Shown piece by piece: positions 25,584 through 33,764 of a stretch of 42,298 nucleotides of DNA; positions within the stretch are counted from its first letter, which is position 1; each line of letters begins with the position of its first letter. Both the position numbers and the translations under genes were made by a program. The notes under the pieces are model-generated. The model was not told the DNA's origin. It was given only the letters and a program-made list of their open reading frames with translations, and searched no databases. This DNA comes from Gammaproteobacteria bacterium (GTDB taxonomy: Bacteria; Pseudomonadota; Gammaproteobacteria; Steroidobacterales; Steroidobacteraceae): the NCBI GenBank assembly GCA_025357835.1, contig JANYLM010000105.1:1-42298 (forward strand), read 5' to 3'.

Positions 25584-26765
25584 TTAAGCCTGGGACCCGG
25601 AGCCGCCCGAAGCGCCCGGCAGCAGGCTGGCGCGAGTCAGCATGGAAGGCCCAAAGCGGCCGCGGATGCCGTCGATCGCCGAATCCAATCGCGAAACCTG
25701 CGCGGGGCCGCCGGCGAACAAGTCGCCTTGCGGTAACAGCTGTAGGTCGCTGACCCCGACCCCGAGCAGCCGCACCGCGGCATTGGGCTGAGTTGCCAGC
25801 CATCGCTGCAGCAGTGCTTTCGCGGCGGCCGATACGACTGCCGTATCCTGAGTGGCGGGTTCCACCGCTCGTTGGCGAGTGTAGGTGGTGAAATCCGCGC
25901 GGCGGATCTTGACGCTGACGGTACCGGCGGCGAGTTCGTGCGCCCTAAGCCGCGAGGCCGCCCGATCCGCGAGGCGCAGCAACTCCACGTTGAGCGTCGC
26001 CGCCCCACGAATGTCCTTGGCATATGTCTCTTCCGCGCTGATGGACTTTTCTTCGCGATTCGGCTCGACCGGCCGATCATCCAAGCCGGATGCGCGGTCA
26101 CGCATGGCGTTTCCGTGCCTGCCGAAGGCCCGCCACAACAACTCGTCGCCGGCTAGGCGCAAATCGCCGAAGCTGCGAATTCCGGCCGCGTGCACGGCGG
26201 GCAGCGTCTTTGTCCCCACTCCGAACAATTTCTCGATCGGCAATGCATCCAAGATATCGCGCATATTGTCGGGGCCGATGCGGCACATGCCGTCAGGCTT
26301 GTTGAGGTCGGAGGCGATTTTGGCCAGAAGTTTGTTCGCTGCGACTCCCACCGATGCGGTAAGGCCGGTTTTGCGGACGATGCGGCTGCGAATTTCGCTG
26401 CCAATGAATTCCGCGCTGCCCAGGAGTTGCTGACTCGAAGTGACGTCGAGAAATGCTTCGTCCAGGGACAGGCCTTCCACCAGCGGCGTGAATTCGCGAA
26501 AAATCGCGAACACTTGTTCCGAGACCTCTTTATAGCGCGCCATTCGCGGCGGCACGCAGACAGCCTCAGGGCAGCGGCGCAGCGCTTCGCGCATGGGCAT
26601 GGCCGAGCGCACGCCATAGCGCCGCACGGCATAACTGGCCGCGGCGACCACGCCGCGGCCGTTCGTGCCGCCGACGATTAGGGGCTTACCCTTGAGTTCC
26701 GGGCGATCCTGTTCTTCCACGGACGCATAAAAGGCGTCCATGTCGATATGCAGTATCGCCCGCAT
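25584..26765 (-). CDS. dinB: DNA polymerase IV (Y-family)
   Basis: Translesion DNA polymerase of 393 aa. Catalytic acidic residues are in HIDMDAFYASVEE (Asp8) and SLDEAF (Asp102, Glu103). The helix-hairpin-helix region is GVGTKTLPAVHAAGI, and the little-finger domain follows to about 340. The usual C-terminal clamp peptide is absent from the very end. QGDLF at 346-350 matches the Q-x-[DS]-L-F type of beta-clamp motif and is followed by a 43-residue tail. It begins 1 base downstream of the DUF4399 stop. No LexA box was recognised before it, so expression may depend on the upstream gene. Confidence 0.96.
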   Translation of the reverse strand: MRAILHIDMDAFYASVEEQDRPELKGKPLIVGGTNGRGVVAAASYAVRRYGVRSAMPMREALRRCPEAVCVPPRMARYKEVSEQVFAIFREFTPLVEGLSLDEAFLDVTSSQQLLGSAEFIGSEIRSRIVRKTGLTASVGVAANKLLAKIASDLNKPDGMCRIGPDNMRDILDALPIEKLFGVGTKTLPAVHAAGIRSFGDLRLAGDELLWRAFGRHGNAMRDRASGLDDRPVEPNREEKSISAEETYAKDIRGAATLNVELLRLADRAASRLRAHELAAGTVSVKIRRADFTTYTRQRAVEPATQDTAVVSAAAKALLQRWLATQPNAAVRLLGVGVSDLQLLPQGDLFAGGPAQVSRLDSAIDGIRGRFGPSMLTRASLLPGASGGSGSQA

Positions 26766-26766
26766 A

Positions 26767-27189
26767 TCATTCCACGGTGACGATGATTTTCTGCGAGTGC
26801 AACGGCGGATCGAAGGAGTCGTGCAAGTAGTCCGCGAACACGAGCTGCAGCGTGTGCTTGCCGGGAGCCAATGTCAGCGTCGTCTCTGTCTGACCCTTGC
26901 CGAAGTGCAGGATCTTGTCGGTTGCGGGCATCGGCGCGTCGAGTTTCACCTCGCTCAAGTCGGTGTCGACCAACAGGTGATGATGGCCTGTGTTGTCGAA
27001 CTTGACTCCCGCCGGCGCGATTCCCATGCCCTTCAATCCAAAACGTACGGTCACCGGTCCATGCACCTTCGCACCGTTGATCGGGGCGACGATGTACACC
27101 TCGGCATTGGCGGCGGGCGCGATACGTTCCTGAGCCGCAGCTAAGGTGGCGATGAAAGTGACGCTCAACGCGAGAAGTAGACGATTCAT
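26767..27189 (-). CDS. DUF4399 periplasmic protein
   Basis: A 140-aa exported protein with a signal peptide (cleaved after about residue 19, TLAAAQE). The mature part is a single beta domain of the DUF4399 type: VYIVAPINGAKVHGPVTVRFGL, GHHHLLVDTDL, then LAPGKHTLQLVFADY. The His-rich GHHHLL stretch is conserved in the family and could bind a metal, which is an inference. It heads the leftward run into dinB, one base apart. Confidence 0.9.
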   Translation of the reverse strand: MNRLLLALSVTFIATLAAAQERIAPAANAEVYIVAPINGAKVHGPVTVRFGLKGMGIAPAGVKFDNTGHHHLLVDTDLSEVKLDAPMPATDKILHFGKGQTETTLTLAPGKHTLQLVFADYLHDSFDPPLHSQKIIVTVE

Positions 27190-27250
27190 GCGGATCTCCT
27201 GATTGGCCGACTCGCCCTATCTTACATCCGCGGCACGGCATACACGAATA

Positions 27251-27262
27251 CCCCGGCAGGGG
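27251..27262 (-). other. Short GC hairpin downstream of fadE
   Basis: CCCC-TGCC-GGGG (minus strand) starts a few bases after the fadE stop. The 4-bp stem lacks a T-run, so it is only a weak candidate for transcription termination. Confidence 0.25.
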
Positions 27263-27266
27263 CGAC

Positions 27267-29729
27267 CTAAGGATCCGAGCGGCCGCCCGCGGCTAATTCA
27301 TGCGCCGCGAAATCATCGACATGGACGAGAGCCGAGACCTTGGCATCGTAATCGCGCAAAACCGCCGCTTCGGCCTCACCCAAGATGCCGATGTGCAAGG
27401 CTTGCGCAATCTGTCCCGGCAAATCAAGCGCCGTCACCCGACCGGTCTTGACGCCGTCCACTCGGATGCGCTTTTCCAGTGCTTCTGCCGTGCTCGATAG
27501 TATCAATGCCTCCTGCAGCAGCCCGAGAGGGTTGTTCGGGGCTAGAGTTTTGTAAATATGCTGGCTTAAGCGTTCTCTTGCCGCGCCAGGATTCATGATT
27601 AGGTCGACGATGTTGCGCCCCAAGCGATCGCTGGGGGGGAAATAGGTGAGTCCGCGCGGAAAGATGAGCAGCCGCATGAGTGCGGCAAGTGGTCGATTCG
27701 GGAAATTACGCAGGAATAGATGCAATTGTTCCTGCGCCTGGTACAGCAGACTGCGGCAGGCCCACTCGACCAGCGGCAGGTCCTCTGCATGGCGCCCCTG
27801 ATTTTCGTGATGCTTCAACACCATGGAAGCCAAGTACATTGCCGACAGCACATCGCCCAAGCGAGCCGACAAAGTTTCCTTCTTTTTGAGATAGCCGCCG
27901 AGCGCCAGCATGGCGATATCGGTCGCCAGCGCAAACGATGCACTGTACCGGTTCACATGCTGGAAGTAGCGCGTGGTGGGCCCGACCCGCGGTACCCGGG
28001 TGAAACGCGCGAAAGTGAAAGCCATGACTGCTGAGCGCGCGGCATTGGAAATCGCAAATCCCACATGCCCCAGAAGGGCTCGATCGAACTCGGCGATGCC
28101 GGCTTCTCGATCCGGATTGCGAGCCGCGTTCATCTCCCGCAGCACGAAAGGATGGCAGCGCACCGCCCCCTGCCCGAAGATGATCAAACTGCGCGTCAGG
28201 ATATTAGCGCCTTCGACCGTAATCGCCACCGGTACGATCTGGTAGCCACGCGCCAAATAATTGTTGGGTCCCAGGCAAATGCCCTTGCCGCCATGCACAT
28301 CCATCGCATCATTGGCGATCATGCGGCCGAATTCGGTGGCGTGATATTTCAACATGGCGGAAGGCACCGACGGCTTCTCGCCCCCGTCGATCGCGCCCGC
28401 GGTGACCGAACGCGCCGCGTCCATGATGTAGGTGCGGGCGGCCATGCGCGCCAACACCTGCTCGACCCCTTCGAAGCGGCCGATGGGCATGTTGAACTGG
28501 CGACGAATGCGTGAGTAGGCCGCCGACGCATACACCGCCGCCTGCGCTGCGCCGGTAGCATTGGAAGGAAGCGATATACAGCGGCCCACCGACAATTGCT
28601 CCACCAACATGCGCCATCCCTGGCCGGCCATACTGAAGCCGCCGATGATGGCGTCGATGGGCACGAACACATCGTGTCCCTGAATGGGTCCGTTCTGGAA
28701 AGGCACATTCAGCGGAAAGTGCCGCCGACCTATGGCGACTCCCGGGGTATCCCGCGGAATCAATGCACAGGTGATGCCAAGGTCGGCGTTATCGCCCATG
28801 AGCCGGTCGGGATCGAACAGACGAAAGGCCAGTCCAACCACGGTGGCGACAGGCGCCAACGTGATATAGCGCTTCGAGAAATTTAGCTTGATGCCGACGA
28901 TTTCCGAACCCTGCCACTGGCCTCTGCAAATGACGCCGGTGTCGGGTATGGAGGCGGCGTCGGAGCCTGCGCGCGGGCCGGTGAGCGCGAAGCAAGGCAC
29001 TTCCTCGCCGCGAGCGAGGCGCGGCAGAAAGTGATTCTTTTGGGCCTCGGTACCATAGTGCAGCAGCAGTTCCGCGGGCCCCAAGGAATTCGGCACCGCT
29101 ATGGTCGAAGCGGCCATGGCCGAGCGTGAGGCAACCTTGATCAGCACGCAGGAATGGGCATACGCCGAAAATTCCAGCCCGCCGTAGCTGTGCGGAATAA
29201 TCATACCGAAAAAGCCCTTCGACTTGATGAAGGACCATACCTCGGGCGGCAGGTCGGCTCGGACGTGCGTGATGTCCCAATCGTCGAGCATGGCGCACAG
29301 CTCCTCGCAAGGCCCGTCGAGAAAGGCCTGCTCAGTCGCGGTAAGCGTCGGCACCTTTGCCGACATGAGCTTTTGCCAATCCGGGCCGCCCGAGAATAAC
29401 TCCCCGTCCCACCACACGGTCCCCGCGTCCAAGGCTTCGCGTTCAGTGGCCGACATCGACGGCAGCAGCTTGCGGTAGCTGCGTAGAAAGGGACGGGTCA
29501 CCAGGCGCAGCCGCAGAGGCCGGACATTCAGAAGCAGCAGTAAAAGATAAGGAGCGGAAATGACAATCTTCCACCACTCCGCGGCGGAGCCGAACACCCA
29601 GTAGGAGAGGAGCAAAAGCCCCAGCACGCAGGAACTCAGCCAGAGACTCACGCGGCGATAAGCCAGAATAAGGAGGACGCCCAGGAACAGGGCCGCCCAC
29701 GCCAGGAACACGCCGGTGCTGTGAGCCAT
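27267..29729 (-). CDS. fadE: Acyl-CoA dehydrogenase, FadE type
   Basis: First enzyme of fatty acid beta-oxidation: FAD-dependent oxidation of acyl-CoA to enoyl-CoA, membrane-associated. Two N-terminal membrane segments precede the catalytic region, as in E. coli FadE (814 aa). The flavoenzyme core includes FGMIIPHSYGGLEFSAYAHS, CFALTGPRAGSDA and MDVHGGKGICLGPNN. The C-terminal DUF1974-type helical domain is present. I prefer ATG 29729 (MAHSTG), which has AAGGA at good spacing; ATG 29735 would have the ribosome site touching it. The leader shares a 10-mer with the mdh leader. Confidence 0.95.
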   Translation of the reverse strand: MAHSTGVFLAWAALFLGVLLILAYRRVSLWLSSCVLGLLLLSYWVFGSAAEWWKIVISAPYLLLLLLNVRPLRLRLVTRPFLRSYRKLLPSMSATEREALDAGTVWWDGELFSGGPDWQKLMSAKVPTLTATEQAFLDGPCEELCAMLDDWDITHVRADLPPEVWSFIKSKGFFGMIIPHSYGGLEFSAYAHSCVLIKVASRSAMAASTIAVPNSLGPAELLLHYGTEAQKNHFLPRLARGEEVPCFALTGPRAGSDAASIPDTGVICRGQWQGSEIVGIKLNFSKRYITLAPVATVVGLAFRLFDPDRLMGDNADLGITCALIPRDTPGVAIGRRHFPLNVPFQNGPIQGHDVFVPIDAIIGGFSMAGQGWRMLVEQLSVGRCISLPSNATGAAQAAVYASAAYSRIRRQFNMPIGRFEGVEQVLARMAARTYIMDAARSVTAGAIDGGEKPSVPSAMLKYHATEFGRMIANDAMDVHGGKGICLGPNNYLARGYQIVPVAITVEGANILTRSLIIFGQGAVRCHPFVLREMNAARNPDREAGIAEFDRALLGHVGFAISNAARSAVMAFTFARFTRVPRVGPTTRYFQHVNRYSASFALATDIAMLALGGYLKKKETLSARLGDVLSAMYLASMVLKHHENQGRHAEDLPLVEWACRSLLYQAQEQLHLFLRNFPNRPLAALMRLLIFPRGLTYFPPSDRLGRNIVDLIMNPGAARERLSQHIYKTLAPNNPLGLLQEALILSSTAEALEKRIRVDGVKTGRVTALDLPGQIAQALHIGILGEAEAAVLRDYDAKVSALVHVDDFAAHELAAGGRSDP

Positions 29730-29760
29730 AGTCATCCTTAAAGTGCCCGCACTAAATCAA

Positions 29761-29770
29761 AGGAATGTTA
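29761..29770 (-). promoter_or_regulatory. TAACATTCCT box ahead of fadE
   Basis: On the minus strand TAACATTCCT lies about 31 bases before the fadE ATG. TAACAT is a fair -10 sequence. The identical 10-mer sits before mdh (30866-30875), suggesting a shared promoter type or regulator. No convincing -35 was found. Confidence 0.35.
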
Positions 29771-29809
29771 CCTAGCCCTCGCCCGGCCCGAACCCGCCGA
29801 GCAATCCAA

Positions 29810-29842
29810 GGTCCGTTACGGGTCCGTTACGGGTCCGTTACG
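29810..29842. repeat. Three perfect 11-bp tandem repeats
   Basis: GGTCCGTTACG occurs three times without a gap or mismatch (29810-29820, 29821-29831, 29832-29842). It lies in the 135-base gap between the mdh stop (29865) and the fadE start. It is upstream of the fadE promoter region and could be a slippage-prone tract or an array of binding sites. Confidence 0.9.
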
Positions 29843-29864
29843 GCACGAGTGGGAGTTGTCCGCT

Positions 29865-30842
29865 TTAAATCAAATCTTTTACGCCGTCGCGTTCTTCGAG
29901 TAATTCACGATGGGTCGCCTGCATTTTGTCACGGCTGAAATCGCTGATGCTCAATCCCTGAACGATACTGTACTCGCCGTTCTTGCAGGTCACAGGATAT
30001 GAATAGATTACTCCCTCCGGGATGCCATAGCTGCCGTCGGACGGAACCGCCATGCTGACCCAATCGCCCGCGGTAGTGCCGAGCATCCAATCGTGAACGT
30101 GATCAAGCGCGGCGGCCGCTGCGGAAGCCGCGGAGGAGGTGCCGCGCGCCTTGATGATGGCCGCGCCGCGTTGTTGCACAGTCGGAATATAAGTGTCCCT
30201 GAACCAAGCCGTGTCGACCACCGACAGAGCCGCCTTGCCCGCCACAGTCGCATGATGCAGATCGGGATACTGGGTCGCCGAATGATTGCCCCAAATGATG
30301 ACCTTCTTGACCTGCCCCAGGCCCGCTGCGCTCTTTTCGGTGAGCTGTGCCAGTCCCCGGTTGTGATCCAATCGGGTCATCGCCGTGAACCGATGTGGCG
30401 GCAACGAGGGGGCATTGCGCTGAGCGATCAGAGAATTGGTGTTGGCCGGATTGCCCACCACCAGTACGCGCACGTCGCGGCTGGCGACCGCGTCCAGTGC
30501 CTTGCCTTGGGCCAAGAAAATCTTGGCATTCTCCAGTAGTAGATCTTTGCGTTCCATGCCGGGGCCGCGTGGCCGTGCGCCGACCAACATGCCGAAATTA
30601 CAGTCCTTGAAAGCGATGTTGGCGTCGCTGCTCGCCGTCACTCTGTTGAGAGTCGGGAAGGCGCAGTCGTTCAACTCCATCACCACGCCCTGCACCGCCG
30701 CGCTGGCCGCCGGGATCTCCAAAAGATTCAAGTTGATCGGTTGGTCGGCCCCCAGCATTTGGCCCGAAGCGACGCGAAACGCGAGCGCATAGCCGATATT
30801 CCCGGCCGCGCCGGTGATGGTGACAGTGACTGGCTTTTTCAT
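29865..30842 (-). CDS. mdh: Malate dehydrogenase
   Basis: TCA-cycle enzyme, NAD-dependent oxidation of malate to oxaloacetate; cytoplasmic. The 325-aa protein is the LDH-like bacterial type (MalDH type 2). It shows the nucleotide loop [11 protein letters not shown], the substrate Arg region ([14 protein letters not shown]), the LDHNRG stretch and the proton-relay His of [17 protein letters not shown] 30842 is supported by GGGAG 7 bases upstream. An in-frame start 18 bases further up is possible but lacks a ribosome site. The TAACATTCCT box lies about 23 bases before the start. Confidence 0.96.
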   Translation of the reverse strand: MKKPVTVTITGAAGNIGYALAFRVASGQMLGADQPINLNLLEIPAASAAVQGVVMELNDCAFPTLNRVTASSDANIAFKDCNFGMLVGARPRGPGMERKDLLLENAKIFLAQGKALDAVASRDVRVLVVGNPANTNSLIAQRNAPSLPPHRFTAMTRLDHNRGLAQLTEKSAAGLGQVKKVIIWGNHSATQYPDLHHATVAGKAALSVVDTAWFRDTYIPTVQQRGAAIIKARGTSSAASAAAAALDHVHDWMLGTTAGDWVSMAVPSDGSYGIPEGVIYSYPVTCKNGEYSIVQGLSISDFSRDKMQATHRELLEERDGVKDLI

Positions 30843-30865
30843 GACTAGCTCCCGACGCAAAAACG

Positions 30866-30875
30866 AGGAATGTTA
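30866..30875 (-). promoter_or_regulatory. TAACATTCCT box ahead of mdh
   Basis: Identical 10-mer to the one before fadE, about 23 bases before the mdh start. Its TAACAT could serve as a -10 box. Confidence 0.35.
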
Positions 30876-30903
30876 GCCGAAATTGGCCCGTCCAGGGGGG
30901 GCC

Positions 30904-31464
30904 TTATGGCCGGTTCGCCGGCTCGGCGGCGGAGCGATCGGCGCCTACGACTTCTGCATAGCCGGGGTAGGCACTGCGCAAGCGGCGAAATTCCGCGTCT
31001 GCCTCGCTGCCGCGTCCGGCGCGGCGTAGCGCCGCGATGTGCGCGATCCATGCCGCCGGCGGGCGCGCCGGAGGCGCATTGCTTCGCGCCCGCGGCGGAT
31101 CGCTGCTGTAGAGGCGCAGCTTGCGATTCAGAGGAGCGTTTGGCGACACCTCCCCATGTGCCGCGACCCGCACTAGGCGCGGAGCATCGTCGATCCGCTT
31201 GGCGGTTTGCGGGCCGAACACGATGGCGAGCACCAGCGCCACCGACAATAAAACGCTGGCGGCGAACGCCAGCGGCGCCAAACACGGCGACTCGTGTGCC
31301 CCACGCGAATCGCGAACCTGCCGCGAATAGAGCGGCTGTCGCGCAACCTGCAGCACGCGACGATCGAGAGCATGCGGCGGTGCCGGCGCGGATTCCTTGC
31401 GGTACCGGCGCGACAATGCGCTGTCGCCGCGCAAATAACTATCCAAGTCGTCAGGCGGATCCAT
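30904..31464 (-). CDS. Single-pass membrane protein, probable anti-sigma factor
   Basis: A 186-aa protein whose start overlaps the end of the ECF sigma gene by 14 bases, the usual arrangement for a cognate anti-sigma factor. It has a charged cytoplasmic N-terminus of about 64 residues, one membrane helix (about 65-86) and a Pro/Ala/Arg-rich periplasmic part. The C-terminal helix (WIAHIAALRRAGRGSEADAEFRRLRSAYP) resembles a TPR-like unit. The N-terminus lacks a recognisable zinc HxxxCxxC anti-sigma motif. The role is therefore inferred from position and topology. Confidence 0.65.
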   Translation of the reverse strand: MDPPDDLDSYLRGDSALSRRYRKESAPAPPHALDRRVLQVARQPLYSRQVRDSRGAHESPCLAPLAFAASVLLSVALVLAIVFGPQTAKRIDDAPRLVRVAAHGEVSPNAPLNRKLRLYSSDPPRARSNAPPARPPAAWIAHIAALRRAGRGSEADAEFRRLRSAYPGYAEVVGADRSAAEPANRP

Positions 31465-32083
31465 TGACCAATGTGTCCTTCAAATTTCTGCGCGCTCGCA
31501 GTCGCTGCAGCGTGGAAACCGGCGGCGTACTCAGGGATTTCTTCAATTTGCGAATCGCATAGCGCAGCCGGCTCTTGGCGGTTTCGAGTCCGACGTCGGT
31601 CACACGCGCGATTTCCTCGATGGTCAACCCCGTTTCCTCGTGCAAGAGAAAGGTCTCGCGCTGTTCCTGCGGCAGGCTACCTAGGGCGGCAAGCAGTGCG
31701 GATTGCTGTTCTGCGAATTCCGCCATGGCGTCGGGGCGCTGATATGCGGGTGCCTCAGGCTCCATTGGCGCTGAGTCGGCGTCATCCTCTCGCGCGCCAC
31801 GGCTCATTTTAATATCGCGGCGGAAAAAATCGATGGTGCAGTTGTGCGCTATGTGAAACAGATAGGTCGCAAATTTCGCACGCGCCTCGTAACGAGCACG
31901 GGTCGCTATCAATCGCGACCAGACCTCTTGAAATAGATCGGCAGCGGCGCTGGCACTGCGCACCTGCCTCAGTAGATAGCGGTAAAGAGGGCCCTTGTGA
32001 TGCGCGTACAGCTTGGCAAAAGCGGCGGCGTCACCGTCTCGATACCGCAGCATGAGTCTTGCGTCCTCGTCGAGCGACTCCAT
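31451..32083 (-). CDS. ECF-type RNA polymerase sigma factor
   Basis: A 210-aa extracytoplasmic-function sigma-70. Region 2 (about 18-90) shows YRYLLRQV, DLFQEVWSRL and FATYLFHIAHNCTIDFFRR. Region 4 (about 130-185) has LPQEQRETFLLHEETGLTIEEIA and GLETAKSRLRYAIRKLKKSL, the promoter -35 recognition helices. An extra 30-residue acidic linker (REDDADSAPMEPEAP) separates them. A 14-base overlap joins it to the probable anti-sigma gene. The target regulon is not visible; the shared boxes before mdh and fadE are one possible lead. Confidence 0.94.
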   Translation of the reverse strand: MESLDEDARLMLRYRDGDAAAFAKLYAHHKGPLYRYLLRQVRSASAAADLFQEVWSRLIATRARYEARAKFATYLFHIAHNCTIDFFRRDIKMSRGAREDDADSAPMEPEAPAYQRPDAMAEFAEQQSALLAALGSLPQEQRETFLLHEETGLTIEEIARVTDVGLETAKSRLRYAIRKLKKSLSTPPVSTLQRLRARRNLKDTLVNGSA

Positions 32084-32128
32084 GGGCTACAGCATACGCG
32101 CCGCTAAGCCGCCGACTTTTTGAGATTG

Positions 32129-32143
32129 TGCTGCGGCGCAGCA
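32129..32143. other. Perfect hairpin upstream of the sigma gene
   Basis: TGCTGC-GGC-GCAGCA is a perfect 6-bp inverted repeat with a 3-base spacer. It lies in the 172-bp divergent gap between the sigma factor and the small membrane peptide gene. It may be an operator or a structured leader element. Confidence 0.3.
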
Positions 32144-32210
32144 TGTTAACGAACTCAGCAAAACAGAATTGCATAGTCCTTGCACTAGACAGTGTTATAT
32201 GTAACTATAT

Positions 32211-32236
32211 CACCAAGTCACTAAAACACCTTGGTG
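32211..32236. promoter_or_regulatory. Perfect inverted repeat, candidate GntR (YtrA) operator
   Basis: CACCAAG (32211-32217) and CTTGGTG (32230-32236) are exact inverted copies, 12 bases apart. They lie just before the ribosome site (GGAGA) of the peptide gene at 32256. AT-rich possible promoter elements are immediately upstream (32169-32210). Short autoregulated repeats of this sort are typical of YtrA-type GntR regulators, which here is encoded two genes on. Confidence 0.55.
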
Positions 32237-32255
32237 GCCACAACCGGAGACTCTT

Positions 32256-32423
32256 ATGACTACGCAAATCTCAACAAAACTTGCAGCCCTCGCGGTCGCC
32301 CTAGTGATGAACAGCATGATCATCGGTGGAGTCGCGTTCTTGTTCAACAGCCAGATGCACCCGCATACCATGCTCGTGTCGGTCACCCACGGCGCCCAGG
32401 AGACCTCACACAGTGCGGTCTGA
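32256..32423 (+). CDS. 55-residue single-pass membrane peptide
   Basis: A small gene with ATG 32256 preceded by GGAGA 6 bases upstream. The product starts MTTQISTKLAALAVALVMNS, continues with a hydrophobic stretch to about residue 31 (GGVAFLFN), and ends in a polar tail with several His (MHPHTM, VTHGAQ, SHSAV). It could be a membrane peptide with the tail outside, or a cleaved export signal. It lies 71 bases before the GntR gene and directly after the inverted-repeat operator. It is therefore probably the first gene of the GntR/ABC operon. No family is recognised. Confidence 0.7.
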   Translation: MTTQISTKLAALAVALVMNSMIIGGVAFLFNSQMHPHTMLVSVTHGAQETSHSAV

Positions 32424-32494
32424 ACACCGATAGAAACGAGGGCGTTGCATTAGATTAGAGTGCTATATAGCCACAACAGCACGTCGAGTGAGGA

Positions 32495-32905
32495 ATGGAC
32501 CCTAATTGGAACGACAACCAACCCATCTATCGCCAACTGCGCGATCGAATGGTCGCCCTGATCCTAGAGGGTGCGCTCAAGGAGGGTGACCCACTGCCCT
32601 CCGTGCGGGCGGTTGCCGCCGATTACCGACTCAATCCGCTGACGGTGTTGAAGGGTTATCAGCAGCTGGTCGACGAACGCTTGGTTGAGAAACGCCGTGG
32701 ACGGGGAATGTACGTCAGCGAAGGTGCTCAGCGGCTGCTGCTGGCCGGCGAGCGTGAACGCTTCCTCCACGAGGAGTGGCCGCAGATTCTAGCGGTCATC
32801 CACAGGCTCGGGTTCACCGCGCAGGAATTGTTTGCGCAGACTCCGGCGCTAACCCACCCGGCACCGCCGCCCCGTGGCGGCAATACTAAACCGAATGAGA
32901 CTTAA
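32495..32905 (+). CDS. GntR-family regulator, YtrA subfamily
   Basis: A 136-aa repressor with only a winged-helix domain (residues about 8-77: QPIYRQLRDRMVALILEG, PLPSVRAVAADYRLNPLTVL, then GRGMYV) and a short helical C-terminus (AGERERFLHEEWPQILAVI). This is the YtrA pattern, whose genes typically precede and repress an ABC transporter. GAGGA lies before ATG 32495. The ABC ATPase start follows 1 base after its stop. Confidence 0.93.
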   Translation: MDPNWNDNQPIYRQLRDRMVALILEGALKEGDPLPSVRAVAADYRLNPLTVLKGYQQLVDERLVEKRRGRGMYVSEGAQRLLLAGERERFLHEEWPQILAVIHRLGFTAQELFAQTPALTHPAPPPRGGNTKPNET

Positions 32906-32906
32906 T

Positions 32907-33764
32907 ATGACTGCTCTCATCGAAGCTCGCGATCTGACAAAAAAATATGGGGCACAGCTTGCCTTGGATCGCGCCAATTTCTCCGTGGAAACCGGCCGCA
33001 TCGTCGGACTCATCGGTCCGAACGGCGCCGGCAAAACCAGCGCCCTGCGCGCCATCCTGGGGTTGACCGCCTACGAAGGCCGGCTACGAGTGTTGAATCG
33101 CGAGCCATTTCGCGAGCGCACCGAGCTCATGCGTGACGCCTGCTTCATTGCCGATGTAGCGGTACTGCCCGCATGGTTGCGCGTCGATCAGGCCATCGAC
33201 TTCGTCGCGGGGGTGCATCCGCGATTTCGCCGCGATCGGGCGATGGCCTTGCTGGCCAAGACCCAAATCACCGGCAAGCGCCGCATGCGCGAATTGTCCA
33301 AGGGCATGAAGACTCAAGTGCACCTGGCATTGACCATGGCCATCGACGCCAAGCTGCTGGTGCTAGACGAGCCCACCTTGGGGCTGGACATTCTCGCGCG
33401 GCGCGCCTTCTACGATGCCCTGGTCAATGATTACATGGACGAGACGCGGACCATATTGATCACCACTCACCAGGTGGAAGAGGTGGAGAATCTGCTGACC
33501 GACGTGCTCTTCATCGACAAGGGGCGCATCGTTCTCGATTCGTCGCTCGACGATATCGGCACTCGCTACGCGGCGGTCGCGGTGGCCGCCGACCGCGTCG
33601 AGGCGGCGCGAGCCGAAAAGCCGTTTTTTGAACGCCGCATGTTGGGTAAAGTGGTGCTGTACTACGAACAGCCCAATCTGGAAAAGCTCGCGGGTTTCGG
33701 CGAAGTGCATACCCCCAGCGTCGCCGACTTATTCGTCGCCAAACTATCGGGAGCTGTCGAATGA
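32907..33764 (+). CDS. ABC transporter ATPase (ABC-2/YtrB-like)
   Basis: A 285-aa nucleotide-binding subunit. I chose ATG 32907 (MTALIEARDL), 1 base after the GntR stop with GAGA upstream; ATG 32895 is possible. Walker A is GPNGAGKTS (37-45), signature LSKGM (130-134), Walker B LLVLDEP (150-156), H-loop His in TTHQVEE. The Q-loop glutamine is not at its usual place (ACFIADVAVLP). This variation is seen in some ABC-2 exporters. It is followed, with an ATGA overlap, by the permease. Likely substrate: envelope stress compound or lipid-like molecule, but nothing shows which. Confidence 0.93.
   Translation: MTALIEARDLTKKYGAQLALDRANFSVETGRIVGLIGPNGAGKTSALRAILGLTAYEGRLRVLNREPFRERTELMRDACFIADVAVLPAWLRVDQAIDFVAGVHPRFRRDRAMALLAKTQITGKRRMRELSKGMKTQVHLALTMAIDAKLLVLDEPTLGLDILARRAFYDALVNDYMDETRTILITTHQVEEVENLLTDVLFIDKGRIVLDSSLDDIGTRYAAVAVAADRVEAARAEKPFFERRMLGKVVLYYEQPNLEKLAGFGEVHTPSVADLFVAKLSGAVE

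Noticed and set aside
30851..30865. GACGCAAAAA upstream of mdh resembling part of a c-di-GMP riboswitch
   Set aside because: On the wrong strand for mdh and without any other aptamer element.
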